Shown here: piece by piece, positions 48,351-56,159 of the stretch | How positions within the stretch are numbered: position 1 is the stretch's first letter | Layout: each line of letters opens with the position of its first letter | DNA from: Arthrobacter sp. GMC3 | GTDB taxonomy: Bacteria; Actinomycetota; Actinomycetes; Actinomycetales; Micrococcaceae | Reading direction: 5' to 3' | Assembly: GCF_002929305.1 (NCBI RefSeq) | Contig: NZ_PJIO01000002.1 | Coordinates: 310,001 to 374,000 of the forward strand | Length of the DNA stretch: 64,000 nt | Notes under the pieces: model-generated | What the model saw: only the letters and a program-made list of their open reading frames with translations | Told to the model about the DNA's origin: nothing | Database searches by the model: none | Translations under genes and position numbers: made by a program

Positions 48351-49273
48351 GTACAAAACTGAATGTCGTCGCACCGGTGCGAAAGAAGAGCAAGCTGCAC
48401 AACGGCCAGTCAATGCCCCACCCGTTGATGAGGGTCTTCAAGGGCCTGGTGCTGACCATCGCCTGCGCGGCGATCGTGCTGCCTTTTGTTGGCATCATTT
48501 CCACATCATTTGCCGGGCAGGACCAAATCACCCGTGCCGGAGGCCTGGTCCTCTGGCCGGAGGAATTCTCCCTCCAGGCCTACGAATCAGTGTTTGCCGG
48601 CGGGGTTGTGAGCAAAGCGTTGGGGGTGTCGATTTTTGTCACCACCATCGGCACAGCGCTCTCCCTGATCACCACGGCCCTACTTGCTTACGCGCTCTCA
48701 CGCCCGAACATGGTGGGCCGTGGCCCCATGATGATGCTGGTGCTGTTCAGCCTGCTCTTTACACCCGGGATGATCCCCACGTACTTGGCAGTCAAACAGT
48801 TTGGTCTAATTGACAGTCTTTGGGCGCTGATCATCCCCACCATGGTGAGCGGCTTCAACGTCATTGTGCTGAGATCCTTCTTCATGGGCCTCCCGCGCGA
48901 ACTCTTTGATAGTGCCAAGCTCGACGGCGCATCGGAGTGGCAGATTCTGCGCAGAATCGTCCTCCCATTGTCCAAGGCAATCCTGGCCGTGGTTGGCCTG
49001 TTCTACGGTGTTGGGTACTGGAATTCGTTCTTTACCGCATTGCTCTACCTCAACGATTCGGGCTTGTGGCCGCTGCAAATGGTGGTCAGGGCCTACGTTG
49101 TTGGCGGGAGTCAGCTCAGCCCTGCCGAGCTCGGCAATCCGGACGTCCTGCCACCCCAGCCCGCCATCCAGATGGCGATTTTGATGATTTCCATCATCCC
49201 CATCGTTTGCGTTTACCCGTTCCTGCAAAAGCACTTTGCCAAGGGTGTGCTCACCGGCGCTGTCAAAGGCTGA
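48347..49273 (+). CDS. Sugar ABC transporter permease, YtcP/LplC type
   Basis: The 308-residue permease has six hydrophobic segments (VLTIACAAIVLPFVGIISTS first) and an EAA loop (LFDSAKLDGASEWQILRRIV). It overlaps the preceding permease by four bases (ATGA). Together they form the heterodimeric membrane channel. There is no ATPase gene in the operon, so a shared MsmX/UgpC-like ATPase elsewhere is needed. Confidence 0.92.
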   Translation: MSTKLNVVAPVRKKSKLHNGQSMPHPLMRVFKGLVLTIACAAIVLPFVGIISTSFAGQDQITRAGGLVLWPEEFSLQAYESVFAGGVVSKALGVSIFVTTIGTALSLITTALLAYALSRPNMVGRGPMMMLVLFSLLFTPGMIPTYLAVKQFGLIDSLWALIIPTMVSGFNVIVLRSFFMGLPRELFDSAKLDGASEWQILRRIVLPLSKAILAVVGLFYGVGYWNSFFTALLYLNDSGLWPLQMVVRAYVVGGSQLSPAELGNPDVLPPQPAIQMAILMISIIPIVCVYPFLQKHFAKGVLTGAVKG

Positions 49274-49339
49274 GCCGCCAACACCACCTTCACCTCCAGC
49301 ACTGAAGCCCGTCTTCCAATGAACACTTAGGAGTATTTC

Positions 49340-50956
49340 GTGAAAACCTCTTTCTCTCGACGCTCGTTCCTCGGCAGTACAATTTCTGCGGCGGTCCTCG
49401 CCGGCGTGGGTGCCACCACCTTGTCCTCGTGCTCCTCCGGCGGCAAGAGCGCTGCCGTGTCCGCACAGGGCGCCGGTATCTTGCCCAGCTACACGGCCTT
49501 CAAGGGAGTGGTCGCGGACAGTCCCGGCGCCGCAGGTCGCGCCACGGATGTCTTCTTCCGCTATCCGGCGAACCCGGTGAAGGTCATTTCCGCCATCCCC
49601 GGTGACGGCAACCCCTTTACGGCCCTCACGCTGGCCGACGCGACGCCACCGGCGCTCGAGTCCAATAGGTACTGGCAACAGGTCAACGAACGTCTGGGAT
49701 CACCGTACCGCCCCAGCTTTGCTCCGGGCGCAGACTACGCCGCGAAATTCGCCACGGTATCCGCCGGTGGGGAGATGCCCGATTTCTTCACCGTCCTGCC
49801 AGACACGCCATCCCAGCCTGAACTTTTCAAGGCCACCGCCCTTGACCTGTCCGAGCACCTGGCTGGGGACGCGATCAATGACTATCCTTTCCTTGCCAAC
49901 ATTCCAACGGAATCCTGGCGGGGGACCGTGTTCAACGGTCGGATCTATGCGCTCCCCATTTCGCGTGGCACGCAGAACACGTGGGTCATGTACGGGCGCA
50001 AGGACTTGCTTGCCGCCAAGGGCATCACCAAGGATCCGGCGAGCTATGAGGAGTTCTACGCCCAGCTCAAGGAACTAACCGAGCCAAGCCAGAACAAGTG
50101 GGCCCTCGCCTCGATTCCACTTGATTATGTTCGCCAGATGCATGGCATCGGCAACAAGTGGACCGAGAAGGACGGTGTGCTCACCAGTGCTGTGAGCGAT
50201 GAGGCGCAACAAGACGCCCTCGAAGCGACCCGAAAGATTGTTGAGGCGGGGTTCATCAATCCAGACGCCGCGACCACACCCAACGACCGCCAGAAGAACT
50301 GGATCCAAGCGGGCTCATCGGCTTTCGGCTGGTTCACGCTCAGCGCCTGGTCAACGCTTAAGACCGAAGGTTCGGGAGCCTATGATGCCCAAGGCGTCAC
50401 CGTCCCCGGGTTCTCGTCAGGACAGACCGGGACCGCCTGGCTTGGCGATCCCAACCACAGTATTGTCGGCATCGCCAAAGCCAACAAGGACCGTGTCAAG
50501 ACGATTCTGAGCATGGCCAACTGGATGGCAACCCCCTTCGGCACCGAGGAATACCTTTTCCGCAACTACGGGGTTGAGGGCGTGCACTACAACATGGTGG
50601 ACGGCAGCCCCAAGGCAATAGCGGCCACCGGCCCCGAACGAGCCCTGGGTCTTGGGTACCTCAGCGCACCGCCGCGCACCAATTTCTCCCCGCTGAAGGA
50701 CGTGCTGCTGGCAAACCAAAAGTTTGAGTTCGCGGTGACAGAGACGGCCGTTAGCAACGCTGCCACGGGATTGTTCTCCAACGCCCAGTCCCGCCGCGGA
50801 GCTGCCCTGGACACCGCATTGAAGAACCTCGAGCTGGACATCGTCCTGGGCCGCAAGCCCGTCGCCGACTGGGCGGCCGGAGTTAAGACGTACAAGAGCA
50901 GCGGTGGCGATCAGATTGCTACCGAGTACAAGGATGCCTTGGCAGCCAACAAGTAA
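49340..50956 (+). CDS. Tat-exported lipoprotein, sugar-binding protein
   Basis: The signal peptide has a twin-arginine SRRSFLG motif (Arg7-Arg8), a hydrophobic stretch and the lipobox TLSSC with Cys31, so the protein is folded before export and tethered to the membrane. The mature 500 residues are a large type of solute-binding protein (extracellular family 1, LplA/YtcQ class), with AKFATVSAGGEMPDFFTVLP and an aromatic binding cleft (WMATPFGTEEYLFRNYGVEG). Large size fits binding of oligosaccharides. It feeds the two permeases upstream. Confidence 0.9.
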   Translation: MKTSFSRRSFLGSTISAAVLAGVGATTLSSCSSGGKSAAVSAQGAGILPSYTAFKGVVADSPGAAGRATDVFFRYPANPVKVISAIPGDGNPFTALTLADATPPALESNRYWQQVNERLGSPYRPSFAPGADYAAKFATVSAGGEMPDFFTVLPDTPSQPELFKATALDLSEHLAGDAINDYPFLANIPTESWRGTVFNGRIYALPISRGTQNTWVMYGRKDLLAAKGITKDPASYEEFYAQLKELTEPSQNKWALASIPLDYVRQMHGIGNKWTEKDGVLTSAVSDEAQQDALEATRKIVEAGFINPDAATTPNDRQKNWIQAGSSAFGWFTLSAWSTLKTEGSGAYDAQGVTVPGFSSGQTGTAWLGDPNHSIVGIAKANKDRVKTILSMANWMATPFGTEEYLFRNYGVEGVHYNMVDGSPKAIAATGPERALGLGYLSAPPRTNFSPLKDVLLANQKFEFAVTETAVSNAATGLFSNAQSRRGAALDTALKNLELDIVLGRKPVADWAAGVKTYKSSGGDQIATEYKDALAANK

Positions 50957-50976
50957 ACAGAATAGGTACTCGACAC

Positions 50977-51864
50977 GTGAACTCTCCCCAGGGTACACAG
51001 GACCAGTTCCACGGAGCCATGCGCCTGACAGGTAACGGTAGCGACCGCCTCAGCCTGGTTGCCGGCGAGGTCACTGTGGCCGAGTACGTTTACAGGCCGC
51101 GGGGAAAGCAGCAGGATTCCCCGCGGCCATACTTCCACCCCTTGCGGACCCTTGCCGGGATGGTCGTGACCGATTTTGGCCCCGCCGACCATCCCTGGCA
51201 TCAGGGCCTGTCCTTCGCGCTCCCGGTGGTTGGCGGTGAGAATTTTTGGGGCGGGCCCAGCTACTTGCCTGGCCGGGGCTATGTGCAGCTTGCCAACAAC
51301 GGAAGTCAACGCCACAGGCGTTTTAGCACTTTCGACCCAGTCGCCGGTGACAGGGGTGGGCCAAGCTTCGTGGAGGAGCTTGATTGGGTGAGTCAGGCGG
51401 GCGCGGTGCTCTTGACTGAGGTACGCCGCATCAGTGCATCCGTGCTCGATGAGGCAAGGTGGCGACTGCATTTCGCCACCGAACTACGCAACGTGAGCGC
51501 CGGCGCCATTCGGCTGGGTTCACCCACAACTCGCGGCAGGCCCGACGCCGGTTACGGCGGACTCTTTTGGCGTGCGCCCAGATCCTTCCTTGGCGGGTCC
51601 GTGCACACCCAAGCAGGTGAAGGAGGCGAAGAACTGCTTGGCATGCGTGCGCCGTGGATGAGTTTCACCGGAACCCATGACTCCGGCGAACGGTCCACCG
51701 TCATGATGGTGGACCGCGGTCTAGGAGCCGACGTCGGCCCTCCTTGGTTTGTGCGAACCTCGGACTATCCAGGCATGGGACCGGCGCCGTTTTTCCACGA
51801 GGAGTTCGAGCTTCCTCCGGGCGAAACGTTTGCGGCAAGCTATGACGTCACGGTTACGGGCTAG
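50977..51864 (+). CDS. PmoA/DUF6807 family protein
   Basis: The 295-residue cytosolic protein contains RPYFHPLRTLAGMVVTDFGP, then DHPWHQGLSFALPVVGGENFWGG, the family hallmark with two conserved His in the HPWH motif. A later His (FFHEEFELPPGE) may complete a metal or sugar site. Members sit in sugar-catabolic loci, often beside Gfo/Idh oxidoreductases, and the methane-oxygenase family name is a misnomer. Its reaction is not known to me. It is the last gene of the importer operon (GTG start, 20 bases after the binding protein). Confidence 0.85.
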   Translation: MNSPQGTQDQFHGAMRLTGNGSDRLSLVAGEVTVAEYVYRPRGKQQDSPRPYFHPLRTLAGMVVTDFGPADHPWHQGLSFALPVVGGENFWGGPSYLPGRGYVQLANNGSQRHRRFSTFDPVAGDRGGPSFVEELDWVSQAGAVLLTEVRRISASVLDEARWRLHFATELRNVSAGAIRLGSPTTRGRPDAGYGGLFWRAPRSFLGGSVHTQAGEGGEELLGMRAPWMSFTGTHDSGERSTVMMVDRGLGADVGPPWFVRTSDYPGMGPAPFFHEEFELPPGETFAASYDVTVTG

Positions 51865-51964
51865 GCCCTACTGCCACGCCGGAAATGAGCGTAACGTTCA
51901 AGACGGGGCGACTTGGGCCGAACGGCCCGGGTTGACGCTGAAGTATTTGTAAGGGGAGTTGGAC

Positions 51965-52105
51965 ATGCCTGACAAACAGCCACACCATCACGAACACAAG
52001 AAGATGGACAAGGGCCATGCCATCAAGGCTAAGCGGGCCGAAAAGAAGGCTAAGGGTGCTGCCGATGAGTCGGCCGATCCCGTGGCAAACATCAAAAAAC
52101 ACTAA
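51965..52105 (+). CDS. Small Lys/His-rich protein, 46 aa
   Basis: A short gene with an excellent ribosome site (GGGGAG, six bases before ATG) codes for MPDKQPHHHEHKKMDKGHAI, followed by KAKRAEKKAKG, an acidic patch and NIKKH. It is very basic, disordered and has five His in the first 12 residues or so. A nucleic-acid- or metal-binding role is possible. A GTTGAC box and A/T-rich stretch at about 51933-51955 may be its promoter. I recall such small basic proteins in Arthrobacter but cannot name a family. Confidence 0.65.
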   Translation: MPDKQPHHHEHKKMDKGHAIKAKRAEKKAKGAADESADPVANIKKH

Positions 52106-52165
52106 TTCCGCCATGTAGATACATACGCATGGAATAGCCGTTGCTTGGATGGCGTTGTGCCCACC

Positions 52166-53200
52166 ATGAAACGAATTGGATTTCTTTCCTTCGGGCACTA
52201 CGGCACCGGCCGCGGTTCGCAAACCAACTCGGCCGCCGACGCTCTCCACCAAGCCATTGACTTATCTGTTGCCGCCGAGGAGCTGGGCATTGACGGTGCT
52301 TTCTTCAGGGTGCACCACTTTGCCCGGCAGCAGGCTGCACCGTTCCCGCTCATGGCAGCGATTGCCGCACGCACCAGCCGGATCGAGATCGGCACCGGCG
52401 TCATTGACATGCGGTATGAGAACCCGCTGTATATGGCCGAACAGGCTGCCGCCACCGATTTGATCAGCGACGGCCGGCTGCAGATCGGTGTGAGCCGTGG
52501 ATCACCCGAGCCCGCCGCCAACGGTGCAGCCGATTTCGGCTACTACCCGCAGGACGGTGAAACCGTTGCCGACATGGCTCGGCGTCATACCGCCGCTTTC
52601 CGCCATGCGATCAGTGGTGCCGGTGTAGCTGAACCCAGCGAACATGCGTACGTGGGGGGCGAACGGTTGCTGCGCATTGAACCGCAGTCCCCGGGTCTGG
52701 CGCAGCGCATCTGGTGGGGTGCGGGGTCGCGTAGCACCGCCATCTGGGCTGCCCGGCAAGGCATGAACTTGATGAGTTCCACGCTGCTGACCGAGGACAC
52801 AGGTGTGCCGTTCGACCAGCTGCAGGCTGAACAAATCCAACTTTTCCGCGACGAATGGGCGGCGGCCGGGCACGACTTCACCCCGCGCGTCTCGGTGAGC
52901 CGAAGTGTCATCCCCATCGTGGACGACACCGACCGCATGTACTTTGGCCTGCGCGCCCAGGCCGACAACAAGGACCAGGTGGGCATGATCGACGGCTTCA
53001 TCTCCCGCTTCGGCAAGAGCTACATGGGTGACCCTGCCGACCTTGCCGCCGAGCTTGCGGCCGATGAAGCAGTACAGGCCGCGGACACCCTCATGCTCAC
53101 TGTCCCCAACCAGCTGGGCGTTGACTACAACGCCAAGATGCTTGAAAACATCGCCAAGTACATCGCCCCGGCGATCGGTTGGAAACCCGCCACGGCGTAA
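52166..53200 (+). CDS. Luciferase-like (LLM) flavin monooxygenase
   Basis: The 344-residue TIM-barrel protein starts MKRIGFLSFGHYGTGRGSQT and has FFRVHHFARQQAAPFPLMAA, RIEIGTGVIDMRYENPLYMA, and LQIGVSRGSPEPA, the usual bacterial luciferase-family order. It binds FMN, or F420 in some actinobacterial members; ARQGMNLMSS fits the flavin end. Substrate is unknown. A palindrome follows, so it is probably a single-gene transcript. Confidence 0.88.
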   Translation: MKRIGFLSFGHYGTGRGSQTNSAADALHQAIDLSVAAEELGIDGAFFRVHHFARQQAAPFPLMAAIAARTSRIEIGTGVIDMRYENPLYMAEQAAATDLISDGRLQIGVSRGSPEPAANGAADFGYYPQDGETVADMARRHTAAFRHAISGAGVAEPSEHAYVGGERLLRIEPQSPGLAQRIWWGAGSRSTAIWAARQGMNLMSSTLLTEDTGVPFDQLQAEQIQLFRDEWAAAGHDFTPRVSVSRSVIPIVDDTDRMYFGLRAQADNKDQVGMIDGFISRFGKSYMGDPADLAAELAADEAVQAADTLMLTVPNQLGVDYNAKMLENIAKYIAPAIGWKPATA

Positions 53201-53227
53201 CCCAGTAGAACCGTCTGAACCCGGCGA

Positions 53228-53257
53228 CCGCCGTCGTACGTGGATGTACGACGGCGG
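53228..53257. repeat. CCGCCGTCGTAC palindrome after the LLM gene
   Basis: CCGCCGTCGTAC and GTACGACGGCGG pair perfectly around a 6-nt loop. GGCTTGGCTT follows, as after the palindrome at 59067-59119, so the two are relatives. It can act as the LLM gene terminator. Confidence 0.75.
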
Positions 53258-53308
53258 GGCTTGGCTTGGGGATGGCGCCAGGGCCGGGGCGGGAGTGGAT
53301 AGAATGTC

Positions 53309-54244
53309 GTGGTGCTCCACCAACCCGAAAACAGTGATCCGCGCAACACCTTTGTGAGTGTGGAGCTGTGGCGCGCCGTAGGGATTGTTCCCCTTGTTTG
53401 CGCGCTACTGGCAGTGCTCACCTTGGTGCTTTCCATCTTCGTCGAGGTGCAAGGCTGGTCAGTCTGGAGCGAAACTCTTGCCGTGATTGCAGCGGTGCTG
53501 GCTCTCGGTGCTTCGTACAATTTGGTCCGACGGCGGCGGATTGACTTGGTCACCAACTCCCACCTGCGCCGCATGGAATCTCGCCGGGCGGACCAAGTTT
53601 CCATGCTCAGCCATGAGATTCGCACTCCGCTGGCCGTGATTCGCGGATCTGCGGAACTGTTGGCAGAAGAGGGGCCCGGACCGTTGACACCAAAACAGAA
53701 GGCTTTCGTGGCGCGGATCCTTGACAACTCGGAGCGAATGTCGAACCTGGCTGAACAACTGTTGACCCAGGCCAGGATTGAAGCGGGCGTCTTTGAGGTA
53801 CGGCCCACCGTTGTTGATGTGCGGGCCTTGATGCGCCACATAGTTGAGGATTTGGTGCATGTCACGGATGCGCCAATTGTGCTGGACGCCCCGGGCGCGC
53901 CGGTGCGTGCCAACGTAGATGCCGAACTAATTCGGCAGGTCGTCACCAACCTTGTCATGAACGCTGCACGCAGCAACCATGAAAGCACCGCCGTGCAGAT
54001 TCGGGTGACGGCCGGAGAAGGGCAGCTGATGGTTTCCGTCAGCGACGGCGGTTCGGGCATGACCGAGCAGCAGCGGGACAGGCTCTTCACCCGTTTTTCC
54101 AGTGGCAGGCCGCTGGGCAATGGGACAGGAATCGGGCTTTTTATCTCCCAGCAAGTCATTGAATTGCATGGTGGACGGATCTTTGTTGACACTATTACGG
54201 GCGGGGGCACAACAATGATGTTCACCCTCCCCTTGAAAGAGTGA
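53309..54244 (+). CDS. Sensor histidine kinase
   Basis: Two transmembrane helices (about residues 22-46 and 54-72) with a very short outside loop of about eight residues leave almost no external sensor. The kinase core has the H-box SMLSHEIRTPLAVIRGSAEL (His102), N-box RQVVTNLVMNAARS, and G-boxes VSDGGSGM and GNGTGIGLFI. With no sensor domain it may read the membrane or the adjacent transporter. The start is GTG at 53309 or 53312. It overlaps the response-regulator gene by four bases. Confidence 0.92.
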   Translation: MVLHQPENSDPRNTFVSVELWRAVGIVPLVCALLAVLTLVLSIFVEVQGWSVWSETLAVIAAVLALGASYNLVRRRRIDLVTNSHLRRMESRRADQVSMLSHEIRTPLAVIRGSAELLAEEGPGPLTPKQKAFVARILDNSERMSNLAEQLLTQARIEAGVFEVRPTVVDVRALMRHIVEDLVHVTDAPIVLDAPGAPVRANVDAELIRQVVTNLVMNAARSNHESTAVQIRVTAGEGQLMVSVSDGGSGMTEQQRDRLFTRFSSGRPLGNGTGIGLFISQQVIELHGGRIFVDTITGGGTTMMFTLPLKE

Positions 54245-54936
54245 ACACCATGGACACCAGCCCGCCGTTGGCGTTTGTTGTTGACGATGAGCCCGCCATG
54301 CTTGACATCGTGACGTTTGCCTTGGAAACGCAAGGCTTCATCTACCAGTCGTTCCGTTCCGCCGAGGCCCTATGGCAGGCATTGCGTCACACCATCCCGG
54401 ACCTGGTGGTCCTGGACGTGATGCTCCCGGGCGTTTCCGGAATCACCATGTGTCGCCGCATCAAGGCCAGCACCCAGATTCCGGTGATTCTGCTGACCGC
54501 CAAGGGCGAGAGTGCCGACCGCATTGCCGGGCTCGAGGCCGAGGCGGATGACTACATGGTCAAACCATTCCATCCGAGGGAACTGGCCTTGCGTGCGCAG
54601 CGCCTGGTCCGCAGGGCGCCCGAGCAGAGCCAAGTCATTGCGGCAGGACCCTTTGAGCTCGATCCGGCCGGCGACTGTGTTTGTGTTGGCACGGCACGCG
54701 TTCTGCTGACCCCCAATGAGTTCAAGGTGCTCACCGCACTGGTTTCCCAGCCAGGAAAGTCACTGGGATTCGACCAGCTGCTGCTTGCCGGGTGGCGCGA
54801 TGCCGACCGACTGGGTGGGCGGCAGATGCTCAAAACGGCCGTCTATAGGTTGCGGCACAAACTTGAATCGGCTGTCCCCGGAGCTGGCGAACACATTGAG
54901 AGCGTCCGGGGAACCGGATACCGCCTCAACGTCTAG
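54241..54936 (+). CDS. OmpR/PhoB-family response regulator
   Basis: The receiver domain has VVDDEP, the phospho-acceptor Asp59 in LVVLDVMLPG, the Thr in LLTAKGES and the Lys in MVKPFHP. The C-terminal winged helix (LTPNEFKVLTALVSQPGKSL to IESVRGTGYRLNV) is of OmpR type. It is coupled to the kinase (GTGA). An in-frame ATG nine bases downstream is an alternative start. Its likely target is the importer operon after it, where GTGACC repeats lie. Confidence 0.93.
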   Translation: MNTMDTSPPLAFVVDDEPAMLDIVTFALETQGFIYQSFRSAEALWQALRHTIPDLVVLDVMLPGVSGITMCRRIKASTQIPVILLTAKGESADRIAGLEAEADDYMVKPFHPRELALRAQRLVRRAPEQSQVIAAGPFELDPAGDCVCVGTARVLLTPNEFKVLTALVSQPGKSLGFDQLLLAGWRDADRLGGRQMLKTAVYRLRHKLESAVPGAGEHIESVRGTGYRLNV

Positions 54937-54943
54937 TGCCGAC

Positions 54944-54982
54944 GGTCACAGTACTGTGACCATTCGTGTGCGCACCGTGACC
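54944..54982 (+). promoter_or_regulatory. Operator-like repeats before the AfuA-type operon
   Basis: GGTCACAGTACTGTGACC (54944-54961) is a perfect 18-nt palindrome. Its GTGACC half is repeated at 54977-54982, 21 bases on (two helical turns), as direct repeats used by OmpR-family regulators are. Confidence 0.7.
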
Positions 54983-55085
54983 AAAACCAGTCGATTGCTT
55001 GCCTAGATTTAACTCATCACCCGCACTAACCTGCGAATTCCGATCGTGCACACTGACGTGCACTCGCCCTTAAAGGAGCCGTTCC

Positions 55086-56129
55086 ATGCGACGGTACGTA
55101 AAACAAGCAGCAGCCTTTTTCGCCATTAGTGCTATCGCACTCACAGGCTGCAGTGCCAGCGCCGATGCTGTATCCGGCGATCAGTCCATGACTTTTGTCT
55201 GCAGCCCCCAAGAGGACTGGTGCCAGCTGGTGGCCGCAGAATTCACCAAAGCCTCTGGCATCAAGGCAGACTATGTGCGGCTCAGTGGGGGAGAGGCCGT
55301 GGCACGTTTGTCCGCGGCAGGGGGAAGCCCTGAATTCGACGCTTGGTTTGGTGGCGGTGCGGACGGCCACATTGCGGCTGAAGGGGAGGGTCTGATCGAG
55401 AAGTTTGTACCCGAAAATGCCTCAAAGATTGCCGCTGAATACAAGGACCCGGAAGGGTTCTGGACCGGAATCTACTCGGGTGCCCTGAGCTTCTGCTCCA
55501 ACAATGACGTGATGGGCAAGCTGGGCGTAGCCGCCCCTGAATCCTGGGCGGATCTGCTGGACCCGAAGCTGAAGAAGAACGTGGCCATGGCCCACCCAGG
55601 GACCTCGGGCACCGCCTACCAGGCGCTCTGGAGCCAGGTCATGCTCAACAACGGCAGCCAGGACGCGGCGATCGACTACTTCAAGAAGATGCACAGCAAC
55701 GTGCTGCAATATTCCAAGAGTGGCAGCGCACCGGGCCAGATGGCAGGCCGTGGCGAGGTTGGTGTAGGCGTGATCTTTGCCCAAGATTGCCAGAAATTCA
55801 TCAACGAGGGTTTCACACAGCTGACCACCACTTTCCCGAAGGAAGGCGCCACGTTTGAGGTTGGTGCCGTGTCACTGATCAAGAATGCCAAGCATCCCGA
55901 GGCTGCCAAGAAGTTCATCGAATGGTCACTCACAGCGCAGGCCCAAGACCTTGCGGCAACCGTGGGAAGCTACAGCCTGCCCACCAACCCCGAGGCAACC
56001 ATCACCAAGGACATGGTGGACACCTCCAAGATCAAAATGCTCAATGGCAATATCCGTGAGATGGGTGAGGCCAGGAACGAGCTGACAGCAAGGTTTGATC
56101 AGGAAGTCGCTCCGGCGCCCAAGAAGTAA
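55086..56129 (+). CDS. Solute-binding lipoprotein, iron(III)/sugar-phosphate class
   Basis: The signal peptide ends in the lipobox ALTGC with Cys22. The mature 325 residues are a FbpA/AfuA-class binding protein (FDAWFGGGADGHIAAEGEGLIE, YSGALSFCSNNDV, AHPGTSGTAYQALWSQVMLN). The Tyr pair that binds iron in FbpA (near the C-terminal third) is not seen; the segment reads YSLPTNPEA. So hexose-phosphate, phosphonate or another anion is at least as likely as iron. AAAGGAG precedes the ATG by eight bases. Confidence 0.87.
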   Translation: MRRYVKQAAAFFAISAIALTGCSASADAVSGDQSMTFVCSPQEDWCQLVAAEFTKASGIKADYVRLSGGEAVARLSAAGGSPEFDAWFGGGADGHIAAEGEGLIEKFVPENASKIAAEYKDPEGFWTGIYSGALSFCSNNDVMGKLGVAAPESWADLLDPKLKKNVAMAHPGTSGTAYQALWSQVMLNNGSQDAAIDYFKKMHSNVLQYSKSGSAPGQMAGRGEVGVGVIFAQDCQKFINEGFTQLTTTFPKEGATFEVGAVSLIKNAKHPEAAKKFIEWSLTAQAQDLAATVGSYSLPTNPEATITKDMVDTSKIKMLNGNIREMGEARNELTARFDQEVAPAPKK

Positions 56130-56159
56130 CTGGGACCAATTGCGAGCCGAAAGGACACC

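Noticed and set aside
53125..54333. A 402-residue minus-strand frame opposite the histidine kinase
   Set aside because: The kinase frame holds H, N and G boxes; the opposite frame is Arg/Ser/Thr rich, a usual shadow composition, and crosses the palindrome.
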